NCBI GenBank assembly: GCA_905221615.1
Contig: CAJNDT010003835.1
Coordinates: forward strand, 1-64,000
Source of the DNA: Symbiodinium sp. CCMP2592
Lineage: Eukaryota > Sar > Dinophyceae > Suessiales > Symbiodiniaceae
Length of the DNA stretch: 64,000 bases
Direction of reading: 5' to 3'
In this document: in pieces, positions 1-10,110 of the stretch
How the letters are laid out: each line of letters starts with the position of its first letter
Numbering within the stretch: the first letter of the stretch is position 1
Made by a program: the position numbers and the translations under genes
The notes under the pieces: model-generated
Seen by the model: only the letters and a program-made list of their open reading frames with translations
The model's database searches: none
What the model was told of the DNA's origin: nothing

Positions 1-830
1 GCAGGTGCGCCAAGCTGCTCCTTCTCAACCTGCTTCAAAACATCGAGACCCCTTGGGTAGGCCCCAAAACTCTGACGCAGGTAAAGGAAAACCCTCGTGC
101 TCCTCACGCTCTCACCCCTCGACAAACCGCTGTTCTGGATGGTGCTGTCCTTGGTCATATAGGATTGAATCTCCCCTGGGATACGGTCATCAAACAACGC
201 TAGCCATGGAAGGAAAACTTCCAGGTACTCAACCCAGGTTTCAATCTCAGCCTTCCTGCCCTTTGCCATCCTAGTCCCATCCAAAGTAGGCAGCTTCGGG
301 ATGTAAGCTTCAGCCTTGGGGTTCCTTATAGGAGCACCCTCGTCAACATCCATGGAAGAACCAGAGATGTCGGACAGGCTTCCAGTCCCTTTTCCCTTGG
401 TCTCCCTCTGGCTTTCCCTCGACACCAAACCCTCAACTAGCGTGACCATCTGGCTGATCTGCTTCTGCTGCTCTTGCACCGTATGCATCAACAGCGATTC
501 CAGTTGTGAAGGTGCCGCGCCCTGAGCGCTCGGCACTGGTGACGGTACTAACCCCGGTGGAACCGTAAAGGAGCCAGTAGGAGGAACCGGAGTTCCAGGC
601 TGTGACCCCGCAGGAGACCCAGTTGGGTGGAACCCTGGTGGCGACCCTGCAGCGGAAAGGTGGGAGATTGGGCTGTAAGCAGGTCCAAATCCCGCTCCTC
701 TAGGAACCGAAGAAGGTCTCGCTCGTCTCTCCGGGTATGGCATATCAGAGCCACGACTCGAACGTCTGACAACTCCAGGGGTGTCATCCCTAGTCATGTC
801 ATAAAACGACGGTCTTCCTCGCCCTTCCAT
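1..830 (-). CDS. Copia element 1-type polyprotein, N-terminal gag part (cut by window edge)
   Basis: This is the mirrored copy of the first 277 or so codons of the polyprotein that starts at 15515. It begins at an ATG at 830 and reads out of the window. The protein has a Ser/Pro/Gly-rich start, then a conserved gag segment beginning with Ile-Pro-Lys-Leu-Pro. The upstream leader (831-932), PBS and LTR are in the same order as in the full element. Whether a second complete element continues to the left cannot be seen, and if the palindrome is artefactual this is the same locus read twice. Confidence 0.85.
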   Translation of the reverse strand, partial: MEGRGRPSFYDMTRDDTPGVVRRSSRGSDMPYPERRARPSSVPRGAGFGPAYSPISHLSAAGSPPGFHPTGSPAGSQPGTPVPPTGSFTVPPGLVPSPVPSAQGAAPSQLESLLMHTVQEQQKQISQMVTLVEGLVSRESQRETKGKGTGSLSDISGSSMDVDEGAPIRNPKAEAYIPKLPTLDGTRMAKGRKAEIETWVEYLEVFLPWLALFDDRIPGEIQSYMTKDSTIQNSGLSRGESVRSTRVFLYLRQSFGAYPRGLDVLKQVEKEQLGAP

Positions 831-932
831 GCTTCACCGACGCAACGAAAACCCTCAACTCAGTTGTAAAACTTGCGTATTGGGCTCACTTCTCTCAAAG
901 CGGTCAAGCGTGCGTCCCAAAGGATCAAACAC

Positions 933-944
933 GCTCCGCTACCA
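933..944 (-). promoter_or_regulatory. Primer-binding site, element 1 copy
   Basis: On the minus strand the sequence reads TGGTAGCGGAGC, directly next to the LTR end. It would pair with a tRNA 3' end finishing GCTACCA, as initiator-Met tRNAs do. Confidence 0.8.
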
Positions 945-1327
945 CGAAAAAGAACGAAACTGCAACAAGCCCCAGCAAAACCCCTTGCCAAGCACAACAC
1001 TCGGACAGAGACCTGCGTTTTTGCTGCACTCCACACGCAGTTCCTGTCTTGAGCCAAGTCGGCACAAAGTCTTCTAGGAAACTGAAGTGCAAACTACCTA
1101 AAGGTGGCTCGGAGCTCTTTAAACAACTTCCCATGGGCCAAAAGCACCCTGGCACTACCAAAACTCCTTAGAACGTCCGAAAACAAGGAAAACCTACAGG
1201 ACCTACGGCTTTAAAGCGAAAAGAGCCTCACACTCCAAGCCAGGAAACTAGCCGAGAACTGTTCAGGTTTCTACAGGTGAGCCGGACGCCCACCATATCC
1301 TCCCAAATCAGAGGATATACGTTTACA
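945..1327 (-). repeat. LTR of element 1 copy (left arm)
   Basis: Mirror copy of the 383-bp LTR at 15018-15400. It starts TGTAAACG and ends TTTTTCG on the minus strand. It abuts the HNH-PolB relic at 1328. Confidence 0.9.
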
Positions 1328-1653
1328 CGCCCTTGCAGTGGTCGCAGGGCAGGTCCACCCACATGAGATCCGCCAGCTTGCCCTCCTCCGTGGGGACGAT
1401 GCAGTCCAGGGGGCAGAACACAGGCAGGGGGGAAGGCGTTGGCCAGGCCGTTCTTGCGCGGCACACGTCGATGCCCTGGCAGGGTCGGTCGAGATCCCAG
1501 CTGAAAGACCAGCGGCGGCAGCCTGGGACTGGCCGCATAGTTCTGGTACGTAGCGACAGAACTGGCTCTCGAGAGTGGTGCTGTGGTTGCCCTCAGGCTC
1601 TTGGCGCGGTGACACTCCAGGCACAGGGCCTGCAGCTCCTGCTGCTGTCCGGA
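1328..1653 (-). pseudogene. Fragment of HNH/PolB-like gene
   Basis: On the minus strand this matches roughly 52228-52565 of the larger HNH-PolB-helicase gene, covering the second half of the HNH module and the PolB motif-A-like region. Small deletions and a frame change make it non-coding. One end is interrupted by the element 1 LTR after AAGGGCG and the other by the short LTR at 1654 after CCGGA, so two different retroelements end inside this one gene copy. Confidence 0.8.
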
Positions 1654-1788
1654 TGTTTATTATTTTGCCTCCTAGGATACCCTATGCATTTTATCATGAT
1701 TTGCTTTATCATATTTCATGCACTCATGAGTTTCACACTGAGATTGTGCTTTACTCCGCAGGCGTCTCTGAGGATTCGAACATTTTCA
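1654..1788 (+). repeat. Short 5' LTR of a third retroelement (135 bp)
   Basis: The segment starts TGTTTATT and ends CATTTTCA, the usual TG...CA borders, and is followed with no gap by a primer-binding site. It splits the HNH gene fragment after CCGGA, a possible target-site duplication. No matching 3' LTR is visible because the element is broken further downstream. The leader from 1801 to 2432 has no convincing gene. Confidence 0.75.
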
Positions 1789-1800
1789 TGGTAGCGGAGC
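1789..1800 (+). promoter_or_regulatory. Primer-binding site, third retroelement
   Basis: TGGTAGCGGAGC, identical in all 12 bases to the PBS of Copia elements 1 and 2, lies directly after the LTR. Confidence 0.85.
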
Positions 1801-2432
1801 TTGGGAAAGCCCAAGCTTCGAGACACGTCTCGGGGCTCTCTTGCACATTGCGTTGCGAAGTGCGTTCGGGGAGCTCAGGCTTCGGAAAGTTTGTCCTAGA
1901 CCTTTGGGGATTTCTTTTTCCGTTAGGATCTAGGTAGGATCGCAATCCCGGCGCAGACCGGACGAGCCATAGCGTGCTCAGACAGAGCAAGGCCACGGCG
2001 TCTCTTGCTGCATTGGAGGAAGTGAAAGAGAGACTGCACAGCCTTTACGTTGAGCAGCTTTGCGAAAGGCCACGGCCAGAGGGCAGATCCGGTTCTTCTT
2101 GGGATAAGATTTTATCGACTTTTAGAGTTGCTTTTGAGCGGAGACTTGAAGAGCTGCAGCAGTTGAGTGCGTTTGGAGGTTTGCGACCAAGTGCTTGAAG
2201 AAACAACATTTGAGAGAAGTTTTTGAGGCATTCGCACCTGAAGACGTTGCTGAGAATTGCATTTCAGAGGAGTTGTGCTGATTTGCAGGAGCTTTTGAGA
2301 GCTTGTGCTGATTGTGAGCTGCCAAGTTCTTCAGCTGAGCCGAAGCGTGCATTCAAGCGCCGATTGCAGCAGCAGGACTCTGTGATTGAGTTGGATTGAT
2401 TTCCTTGAATTTCTTGATCAGACAAAGAAGAG

Positions 2433-3158
2433 ATGGATCCGCAAGGTCAGAATGTGTATGAGGGGCCGCAGTTGCCCCAGCAGCCGGCAGGCAGTGCCGG
2501 TGTTGAGCCGCCAGTGACAGAACCCGTTCTCGCCAGTGGAGCAGGGACAGCAAGCACCACAGCAGTTTGTGCAAATCGACATGACACAGATGCAGTTGCT
2601 TATGGCACAGATGGTTGAGACGGCGCAAGCAGCGTCACAGGCTGCTCAGGCAGCCGTTGCAAGGCCTTCGAGCAATTTGACTTCGGGATTTTCGGATGCG
2701 AATAAGATTCTTAATCGCCCTTCGGAATTTGGGTCCGGGGTACATGACAACGATCTTGCAAATTGGTCTGAATGGAGCCGCTCATTCAGAACGTGGCTGG
2801 TTTTCGCTGAAAGCCAGTTTGAGCAGGACCTAAAGCTTGTGGAGGACAACTTGCAGGGCCCTGTTGATCTGACTGGGGCTTCGCCTGATCGCATTGCCAG
2901 GTCTCAGAGGCTCTACGCGATTCTTGCAAGCATTCTTCGTTCGAAGCCAAAAGCGATTTTGCGTCAGGTCAGCAACAGAAACGGCCTAGAAGTCTGGCGG
3001 GTGCTCACCAATACCTTCGCACCCAAATCGAAATTCAGAGGACTTGCTCTCTTGAATGCTCTTATGACGCTCCCGAGCTTCGGGAAAGATCGCAGCTTGC
3101 GGGAACACATCCAAGGCCTCGAGAGAATAGCTGAAGAAAACCAAAGGGTCACTGGACA
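2433..3158 (+). pseudogene. Truncated gag of the third retroelement
   Basis: An ATG at 2433 opens a Gln/Pro-rich start (MDPQGQNVYEG). The frame shifts near 2528, and the long gag segment then reads on to about 3158. This part has the features of Copia-type gag: an Arg-Pro-Ser-Glu-Phe-Gly motif, a Trp-rich 'WSEWSRSFRTWL' region and a conserved 'VWRVLTNTFAP' segment. No zinc knuckle or pol follows, because the foldback element at 3159 interrupts the reading frame. It is a dead relic of a Ty1/copia-like element. Confidence 0.75.
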
Positions 3159-3926
3159 CGCTCTCTCTGGGGAGGGTGTTCCAGCTCTCCACTCTGTGTT
3201 AGCTACAAGCCTCAGTTCGAGACATAGGGTAGAATTCGGTCTGACGATCTTAGGGGCTCTAAAGTCTTTGCAAAACGGGCTTTAGAGGAACTTTAAGGGC
3301 GCGCCACTTGCCAGCAGCCGACGAGTGCTCGCCGGCAGCTTGCGAGCTGCTTACTGGCAACTTACGAGCACTCGCCAGCAGCTTTGCCGGCAACTCACGA
3401 GCTGCTTGCTTGCAACTCACCGGCTGCTCGCTTGCAACTCACGAGCTGCCTGCTTGCAACTCACCGGCTGCTCGCTTGCAACTCACGAGCTGCCTGCTTG
3501 CAACTCACGAGCTGCTTGCTTGCAACTCACCGGCTGCTTGCTTGCAACTCACGAGCACTCGCCAGCCGCCTACGAGCCACTCACCAGCTGCCTGCTTGCA
3601 ACTCACGAGCTGCTTGCTTGCAACTCACGAGCACTCGCCGGTTGCCTACGAGCAACTTAGGAGCTGCTTGCTTGCAACTCACGAGCACTCGCCGGCTGCC
3701 TACGAGCAACTTAAGAAGCTGCTTGCTTGCAACTCACGATCGAAGTGCTTCCGATGCCGCGCGCGCCCGTTTTAAGCACTTTCGAGCCCCTAAGATCGCG
3801 AACCGTACGGCCTCCAGCCCTCAAAATCGACAGACCCTCCGAGTATCGAATTCTACCCTATGTCTCGAAACTAGCCTCGTCGCTTCTGCAGAGTGGAGTC
3901 CTGGAACACCCTCCCCAGAGAGAGCG
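3159..3926. mobile_element. Foldback element with long terminal inverted repeats
   Basis: The two ends are imperfect inverted copies of about 150 bp. The left end begins cgctctctctggggaggg, the right end finishes with its complement, and both contain a GAATTC site, a 'cgagacatagggtag' block and a 'cttaggggctc' block. A tandem-repeat core lies between them. There is no coding capacity, so it is non-autonomous. It interrupts the gag at 2433. A clear target-site duplication was not found, and the downstream GC-rich block may belong to a larger inserted unit. Another copy is at 55497-56245. Confidence 0.7.
3310..3745. repeat. Tandem repeat core of the foldback element
   Basis: Many head-to-tail variants of a roughly 22-bp unit (GCTTGCTTGCAACTCACGAG and relatives) occur here, mixed with ACTCGCC-containing variants. 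All frames are open over part of the region because the unit lacks stops. The predicted 'ACNSRAACLQLT' peptides are repeat artefacts and not genes. Confidence 0.9.
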
Positions 3927-4540
3927 AAACTGACACTTGTTCGTTCTTTTCTGGCCCGAAGAGCCGACTGACACGACTGACAACCTGACAAGCCTTTTTC
4001 CCGGGGTCCAGAGATTTTTGGGTTGGCCTCGACTCCTGGCAGGTCCGTCGCGTTTCCTGTCGCGTCGCGTCTATCCTACTCTACCCTAGTGGGGCACGCC
4101 GGGGCCTAGGGCCGATGATCCACCCTTTGTGGGGAGAGGCTCTAGGTTGTGGCACGGCGGTCCCAGCAAGCTCTGAAGCCTCGCCGCCCCCGCCAGGCCT
4201 GTGTGCCTGGGCGGGATACCCTCTCAGTCCCCCTCCGAGGGGAGCTGTCGGGCAACGGAATGCTGCCCGTTTTTTTGCAGCATCTCCTGGAGGACTGTTC
4301 CTGGCCATTTGTCCCTGGGCGCAAATTCGCGCGGGAACAAATTTCAAAAGTTTGGCTTGTTCCTGGAGGAATTTGTCCCCGGGCGCAAATTTTCTCGGGA
4401 ACAGGGCGACCCGTATTTAAAAATTGTTCCCGGGCGCTTCTTTTTCCGGCGAAGGCGTCCGCGATGTGAATTTGCGCTCCCAGGATGTGGATCCGTGTTT
4501 CACTTGTATCTATGTACAAAATCATTCCCATGATGTAGAT
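3927..4540. repeat. GC-rich dispersed repeat
   Basis: This shares long blocks with 54790-55330, including the 'gggcagcattccgtt' run, the 'gagagggtatcccgcccagg' segment and the 'ctagggccgatgatc' region. Its distal half contains several short copies of a TTCCCGGGCGCAAATT-like motif. No gene is seen. Confidence 0.75.
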
Positions 4541-4574
4541 TTGACCACCTTAAAGACCCCATAGTACTCACACA

Positions 4575-4640
4575 AACACATATATATTTTTATATATGTA
4601 TACACACACGTACACATAGATATAAATATATATATGTGAA
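4575..4640. repeat. AT-rich microsatellite
   Basis: Irregular (TA)n and (CA)n tracts. The mirror copy lies at about 11708-11773. Confidence 0.85.
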
Positions 4641-5286
4641 TAGTTTTCCATATCTCGACTCCTTCTTTCCATTCGATCGATCTCTTTTTCTCGCTCCTCG
4701 ATTTTTCATTTGATGGTCACAAAGAAGACCGATCCTTAGAATATGTGCGGACAACGGGGTTCCACAGTTTGCTTTGGCAGATATATCTGGTTTGTGGCAG
4801 CCAAGTATTCATAGCGATGTTGCTTTTTGATCCTTCGATGGCTCTTCCTATCTATCCATTGAGACAGGCGCTGCTTGTGCACTCCTGCAGTGTTGGCATT
4901 GCATGTCCGCTGTGATGTCTGCTTGCACGCAACACATGACATATGACGCAGAAATCTCAGCGGCTTGCAATGCACTGCTTCCTGCATGAAAGCAGCACTG
5001 GCATCACAGCTTTTTGCTTTGCTCCATCTCTCGCAAACAGGGGTTTTGCGCACTGATCGAAGAAGCCATGGATCGCATAGATTGCTGCCGAGCCTTGTCA
5101 GCTGCAGTTATCCTGGTATGCGGTCTTAGCGTGTCCAATGTCAAGCAGCTGGCTTGCTCAGAGATGACAGTCCTGCGGGACTGTGTGGATGCAATGCAGG
5201 ATTTGTCTGTGTGGACCGAGATTTGCGATTTATTGTACTGGTGGAAATGTGTACTTACATTGTGCATAGAAGCTTTCTCCCGTGCA
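4641..5286. other. No recognisable gene
   Basis: Several short open frames exist, but none has protein-like composition. It may be intron or upstream sequence of the exons that follow. The mirror copy (11062-11707) likewise holds nothing recognised. Confidence 0.5.
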
Positions 5287-5827
5287 GATGTGGAGACCGG
5301 AAACTTTCCCTGGCCAGCCAAGCTCCCCCAGCTGGCGGTCTTCGAAAAGGCAAAACCCGATCGTCTGCCTGTGGCCAAACTGTTGGAAAGATGGACGATG
5401 GAGCAAGAGCAGCTCCTGTTCTGTCGTTTCAATTCAAGCGTTGAACTTGTGCGGAAGCTCTTGGACAATCTTCCGGATGTAGAAGAGGTACGCCACTAGA
5501 CCCAAATGGTGCGGTGATGATTTCTTCGTCATGCATGTCTGTTTTGCCCCCTTCCTCAAGTCTAATCAAGGCATTCGCCTGGAATTGCTTCATGTGCATA
5601 TGACCGACATGATGATCTACATGCACGAGCACATCCAGCTTCGCTCTATGTCGGTGCTTACGTGGCTTGTGTGCATTTACCTGAGTTTCATTGCAGGGGT
5701 GTATACATGCGTTGAAATGCATGCATTAAAGATTGGCAAACCCATTCTGAAGCCGAGGCCTGCTGAGAAACTGGAGCTTCAGGAATTGATGGAGAATTTC
5801 TTGGAGGCTCACAAGAAGCTTGGCTAA
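5287..5827 (+). CDS. Two exon-like blocks of an unrecognised host gene
   Basis: Block 1 (about 5287-5486) follows an AG and reads Asp-Val-Glu-Thr-Gly-Asn-Phe-Pro-Trp, then a charged helical stretch (KLLERWTMEQEQ, ELVRKLLDNLP), and ends before GTACGC, a plausible donor. Block 2 (about 5732-5827) follows AAAG and reads IGKPILKPRPAEKLELQE to HKKLG. Its end, TTG|GCTAAT, could be a GC donor or a stop. The protein-like content contrasts with the flanks. Function is unknown and the exon borders are guesses. Confidence 0.4.
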
Positions 5828-6232
5828 TGTCTGGCGATTCATCATGTTGCATGGGTTGCAAACTTGTGGGGCGCATGGCTTTTGAGCAAGGCCGGAATGA
5901 TGTTGGCGCGATGGTTCGGGCTGTCTGTGTGGACTGAGGACAGAATGCATGTGCATGCTGTTTTGCATATTCAAAGATTGGTGACCATAATCGGTGCATC
6001 TGATTTTTGGATTCGGGGTATCATTCGCATCTTGCATGCACTTTCTCCGTGCACTCTTGATGGATCGAGCCGAAGCCTTCCCTGAAGCATGGAACCATGC
6101 ATGATGTGCACTCATGGCATGCGTGGCCAGATAGTAGGTCATGATAGTCTAGACGGTGCATTGCAGGCGTGCAATGACATAACTCGAGATCCTGCTTTGA
6201 TTCATCTCGCTATAGCTGCAGCAGAGATTGCG

Positions 6233-6670
6233 ATGAAGCGACCTGCAGCAGCACATGGTGGCAAGATGAAAGCCCCCAAGGCCATGAAGACGATGAAAGC
6301 CGCCAAGGCCATGAAGACGGTGAAAGCCGCCAAGGCCATGAAGACGATGAAAGCCACCAAGGCCATGAAGACGACCAAGGCCATGAAGACGATGAAAGCC
6401 ACAGAGGCCATGAAGTCGATGAAAGCCACCAAGGCCATGAAGTCGGCCATCAAGAAGCCCTCAATGGCTCAAGTGCAGAGCGATTCGGATGCAGACACTT
6501 CGGATGCAGACCCGCACTTGTTGAAGAACATCAAGGACGGACAGCCATGGCCCGAGAAAACTGGCTTAGACATTGTGCTCGAGGACATGCAGATTCAGCA
6601 GCGCAGGGAAGCCAATTTGGAGAAGCTTCGTGCGAGAATTGCACGCGGTTGGGATGAAGAGTCATCCTAG
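6233..6670 (+). CDS. KAMK-repeat basic protein (145 aa)
   Basis: The ATG at 6233 opens MKRPAAAHGGK, followed by about 65 residues of near-tandem Lys-Ala-Met-Lys-Thr/Ser repeats. An acidic segment (QSDSDADTSDADPH) and a helical C-terminus (QQRREANLEKLRARIARG) end at a TAG. Proteins beginning MKRPAAA with KAMK repeats are common in dinoflagellate gene sets; their role is not established, and a nucleic-acid-binding role is only inferred from charge. The mirrored copy at 9673-10110 differs by at least one residue in the repeat (Val versus Met). It might instead be the last exon of the blocks upstream, since GCTGCAG just before it could be an acceptor. Confidence 0.65.
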   Translation: MKRPAAAHGGKMKAPKAMKTMKAAKAMKTVKAAKAMKTMKATKAMKTTKAMKTMKATEAMKSMKATKAMKSAIKKPSMAQVQSDSDADTSDADPHLLKNIKDGQPWPEKTGLDIVLEDMQIQQRREANLEKLRARIARGWDEESS

Positions 6671-7476
6671 GGCTGTATAGGGCAGTGCGACAGCATGGTG
6701 GCTCGCAGAAAAGGATTGCATTGCTCGGCGGCCTCGCGATTCCTGGTTTAAGTGTAGGATCCTCGACCTCGGCGCATGAATCCCAAAAAATCGCCGTGCA
6801 GGACTGCAGTGCTGGCATCCAAATTTTGATCTGGTCATGGCTATGTTGGGCGGCTTGGCATGCAACTCTTGTGCTTCGGCTTTTGGCTTTGCTTGTAACT
6901 GAGGTTTTCTTATAAACTTCCACGATTTTGGCTATTGCTTGGCCGCCTCCGGTCTTGAAAGAAAGTCTGTGCCCTCCCGTGAAAGCCACAGTGCATGCGA
7001 GGTTCGTGTGCGAAAATTAAATGAAGCCCAGGATTCCCGGCCATGTGGATTTTGGATTGGTTGGAAGCTGCCGGTCGTTGTGGCTGGGTCCAGGACCGAT
7101 GTATTCTAAGAAGATTTATTGTCGCAGCTTATTGTGTTTGCCATCTTGGTTGCAGGCTGGATCGATGGCGACGTTGACCTTCAATGTTGGATGGTTAATT
7201 CCGGGTCCGACTGCCTTCGACATCGCGCGAGAAAGGACGCTGCGATCGATCGTGTCTCCTGTTAAATTTACAGGCATTCATGATGGGTTGGTTGTCCCGA
7301 TTCAGTCTGCAGTCGTGATCACGTTGCACTTTCATGCACCCTCGCTGTTTCAGTGCTAGGGGCCAGATTGACTTGCATGCACCTGGCTGATTAGAAGCAG
7401 CAGCTCATGTCGTGCATTATGCAGTGTGTTGTTTATATCCGGGGCCCCGGAGAGTTCTCTTTTCGCTGCTAGCGGC
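6671..7476. other. No recognisable gene
   Basis: Open frames of up to 112 codons are present (for example 7021-7359), but they have no recognised motif and shift freely between the arms. Treated as intergenic or intronic. Confidence 0.45.
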
Positions 7477-8168
7477 ATGCCGAAGCACAATAAAAAACTC
7501 ATCGATGACCTCCTCGCGGCCTGGAAAGACCTCGACTCCTGTGAGGATCGACACATGCCATGTCAGACATGTTGGTGGGACGGGGGGGTTGTGGATCCAC
7601 GCATGCTTTGTGCACATGATGCATCATCAGGATTTCATCAAGCTGGCGCCGGATGACTCCGATAACAACAAGGAGGACAACCAGGACCAGGAGGAGGACA
7701 CCAAGGATGATAAGGACGACTTTCAGGAGAAGATGGATCAGCTGAAGCTCAATGAACATGTGCTGGGACCGATGCTCGCTTGCACGACGTGTCTTTCGTC
7801 GTCATGCTTGTGTGTCTTAATTCCCTGAAAGCAGTGTTCCTCGCAGGTCTTTGCGATGCTTCGAAAACAAGGGTTCCGTGTATAACCTGGACCACCTGGA
7901 GGAAGCCCTCAAGCAAAAGAACCCCGACGTCCCGGGAGATCTCCAACATGCTCAAGCTTGTGCTTTGAAGGGGCAATCTCAGTATGTCATCCGCTTGGCG
8001 AAGAAGTCCAAGAAAAGCCCGGCACCCGTCATGGTCCGACTGAAGGTGGGCTATTTCTCAGGGTGTGCACGCATGCAAATAGCACGTGACACGGCTGCTA
8101 TGCTGCAGGCCTGCTGTGGGCCGAAGCTGCTGTCGACAACGAAGAGGAAGCCTTCTTTGAAAGGCATC
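7477..8168 (+). CDS. Multi-exon host-like gene, cut by the palindrome centre
   Basis: The ATG at 7477 starts MPKHNKKLIDDLLAAWKDLD. A plausible intron from about 7546 (GAG|GATC) to 7629 (CAG|GATT) leads into a very acidic exon (DFIKLAPDDSDNNKED onward). A third block (about 7870-8045) reads GSVYNLDHLEEALKQKNPD, then KGQSQYVIRLAKKSKK. It ends at AAG|GTGGGC, and a fourth block starts after CTGCAG at 8109. The fourth block is interrupted at 8168 by the mirror point. Intron borders with AG|G at both ends and GA/GT starts fit dinoflagellate habits. No family is recognised. Confidence 0.45.
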
Positions 8169-8174
8169 AATCCA
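8169..8174. other. Palindrome centre (6-bp spacer)
   Basis: Six unpaired bases (aatcca) separate the two arms, flanked by the complementary sequences aaggcatc and gatgcctt. The centre falls inside an exon-like stretch of the gene starting at 7477, so the gene is cut and mirrored. A near-zero spacer is typical of fold-back or hairpin events, whether biological or technical. Confidence 0.95.
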
Positions 8175-8866
8175 GATGCCTTTCAAAGAAGGCTTCCTCT
8201 TCGTTGTCGACAGCAGCTTCGGCCCACAGCAGGCCTGCAGCATAGCAGCCGTGTCACGTGCTATTTGCATGCGTGCACACCCTGAGAAATAGCCCACCTT
8301 CAGTCGGACCATGACGGGTGCCGGGCTTTTCTTGGACTTCTTCGCCAAGCGGATGACATACTGAGATTGCCCCTTCAAAGCACAAGCTTGAGCATGTTGG
8401 AGATCTCCCGGGACGTCGGGGTTCTTTTGCTTGAGGGCTTCCTCCAGGTGGTCCAGGTTATACACGGAACCCTTGTTTTCGAAGCATCGCAAAGACCTGC
8501 GAGGAACACTGCTTTCAGGGAATTAAGACACACAAGCATGACGACGAAAGACACGGCGTGCAAGCGAGCATCGGTCCCAGCACATGTTCATTGAGCTTCA
8601 GCTGATCCATCTTCTCCTGAAAGTCGTCCTTATCATCCTTGGTGTCCTCCTCCTGGTCCTGGTTGTCCTCCTTGTTGTTATCGGAGTCATCCGGCGGCAG
8701 CTTGATGAAATCCTGATGATGCATCATGTGCACAAAGCATGCGTGGATCCACAACCCCCCCGTCCCACCAACATGTCTGACATGGCATGTGTCGATCCTC
8801 ACAGGAGTCGAGGTCTTTCCAGGCAGCGAGGAGGTCATCGATGAGTTTTTTATTGTGCTTCGGCAT
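8175..8866 (-). CDS. Mirror copy of the cut multi-exon gene
   Basis: This is the same exon-like blocks as 7477-8168, on the opposite strand, diverging head to head from the palindrome centre. There are small changes, for example Ala to Pro in the acidic exon (LAPDD versus LPPDD). If the palindrome is artefactual this is not a second gene. Confidence 0.45.
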
Positions 8867-9672
8867 GCCGCTAGCAGCGAAAAGAGAACTCTCCGGGGCC
8901 CCGGATATAAACAACACACTGCATAATGCACGACATGAGCTGCTGCTTCTAATCAGCCAGGTGCATGCAAGTCAATCTGGCCCCTAGCACTGAAACAGCG
9001 AGGGTGCATGAAAGTGCAACGTGATCACGACTGCAGACTGAATCGGGACAACCAACCCATCATGAATGCCTGTAAATTTAACAGGAGACACGATCGATCG
9101 CAGCGTCCTTTCTCGCGGGATGTCGAAGGCAGTCGGACCCGGAATTAACCATCCAACATTGAAGGTCAACGTCGCCATCGATCCAGCCTGCAACCAAGAT
9201 CGCAAACACAATAAGCTGCGACAATAAATCTTCTTAGAATACATCGGTCCTGGACCCAGCCACAACGACCGGCAGCTTCCAACCAATCCAAAATCCACAT
9301 GGCCGGGAATCCTGGGCGTCATTTAATTTTCGCACACGAACCTCGCATGCACTGTGGCTTTCACGGGAGGGCACAGACTTTCTTTCAAGACCGGAGGCGG
9401 CCAAGCAATAGCCAAAATCGTGGAAGTTTATAAGAAAACCTCAGTTACAAGCAAAGCCAAAAGCCGAAGCACAAGAGTTGCATGCCAAGCCGCCCAACAT
9501 AGCCATGACCAGATCAAAATTTGGATGCCAGCACTGCAGTCCTGCACGGCGATTTTTTGGGATTCATGCGCCGAGGTCGAGGATCCTACACTTAAACCAG
9601 GAATCGCGAGGCCGCCGAGCAATGCAATCCTTTTCTGCGAGCCACCATGCTGTCGCACTGCCCTATACAGCC

Positions 9673-10110
9673 CTAGGATGACTCTTCATCCCAACCGCGT
9701 GCAATTCTCGCACGAAGCTTCTCCAAATTGGCTTCCCTGCGCTGCTGAATCTGCATGTCCTCGAGCACAATGTCTAAGCCAGTTTTCTCGGGCCATGGCT
9801 GTCCGTCCTTGATGTTCTTCAACAAGTGCGGGTCTGCATCCGAAGTGTCTGCATCCGAATCGCTCTGCACTTGAGCCATTGAGGGCTTCTTGATGGCCGA
9901 CTTCATGGCCTTGGTGGCTTTCATCGACTTCATGGCCTCTGTGGCTTTCATCGTCTTCATGGCCTTGGTCGTCTTCATGGCCTTGGTGGCTTTCATCGTC
10001 TTCATGGCCTTGGCGGCTTTCATCGTCTTCATGGCCTTGGCGGCTTTCATCGTCTTCATGGCCTTGGGGGCTTTCATCTTGCCACCATGTGCTGCTGCAG
10101 GTCGCTTCAT
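9673..10110 (-). CDS. KAMK-repeat basic protein, mirror copy (145 aa)
   Basis: Same reading frame and length as 6233-6670, with one repeat residue Met instead of Val and an extra TA dinucleotide just upstream (TATATAGC versus TATAGC). It opens with the same MKRPAAA start and ends with the acidic and helical tail. Confidence 0.65.
   Translation of the reverse strand: MKRPAAAHGGKMKAPKAMKTMKAAKAMKTMKAAKAMKTMKATKAMKTTKAMKTMKATEAMKSMKATKAMKSAIKKPSMAQVQSDSDADTSDADPHLLKNIKDGQPWPEKTGLDIVLEDMQIQQRREANLEKLRARIARGWDEESS

Larger units (their letters stand above)
1..8168. repeat. Left arm of giant inverted repeat
   Basis: This arm is the reverse complement of 8175-16344. Paired positions add up to 16343 near the centre, 16346-16348 in the middle and 16345 toward the outside, so only a few small indels separate the arms. 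Differences seen include a TAC codon near 2914 that is missing on the right, 1-2 base indels near 5520, 6130 and 6212, and scattered substitutions. Identity is clearly above 99%. The arm runs off the left edge of the window, so its outer end is unknown. It may be a true recent inverted duplication or a fold-back read or assembly error. Confidence 0.97.

Noticed and set aside
3310..3745. CRISPR-like array
   Set aside because: There are no unique spacers of constant length, the units are contiguous and degenerate, and the setting is eukaryotic.
3310..3971. Repetitive ORFs rich in 'ACNSRAACLQLT' as a gene
   Set aside because: All frames of the 22-bp tandem unit are open. The peptides change with frame, the mirror copies are identical, and no start context or conserved domain exists.
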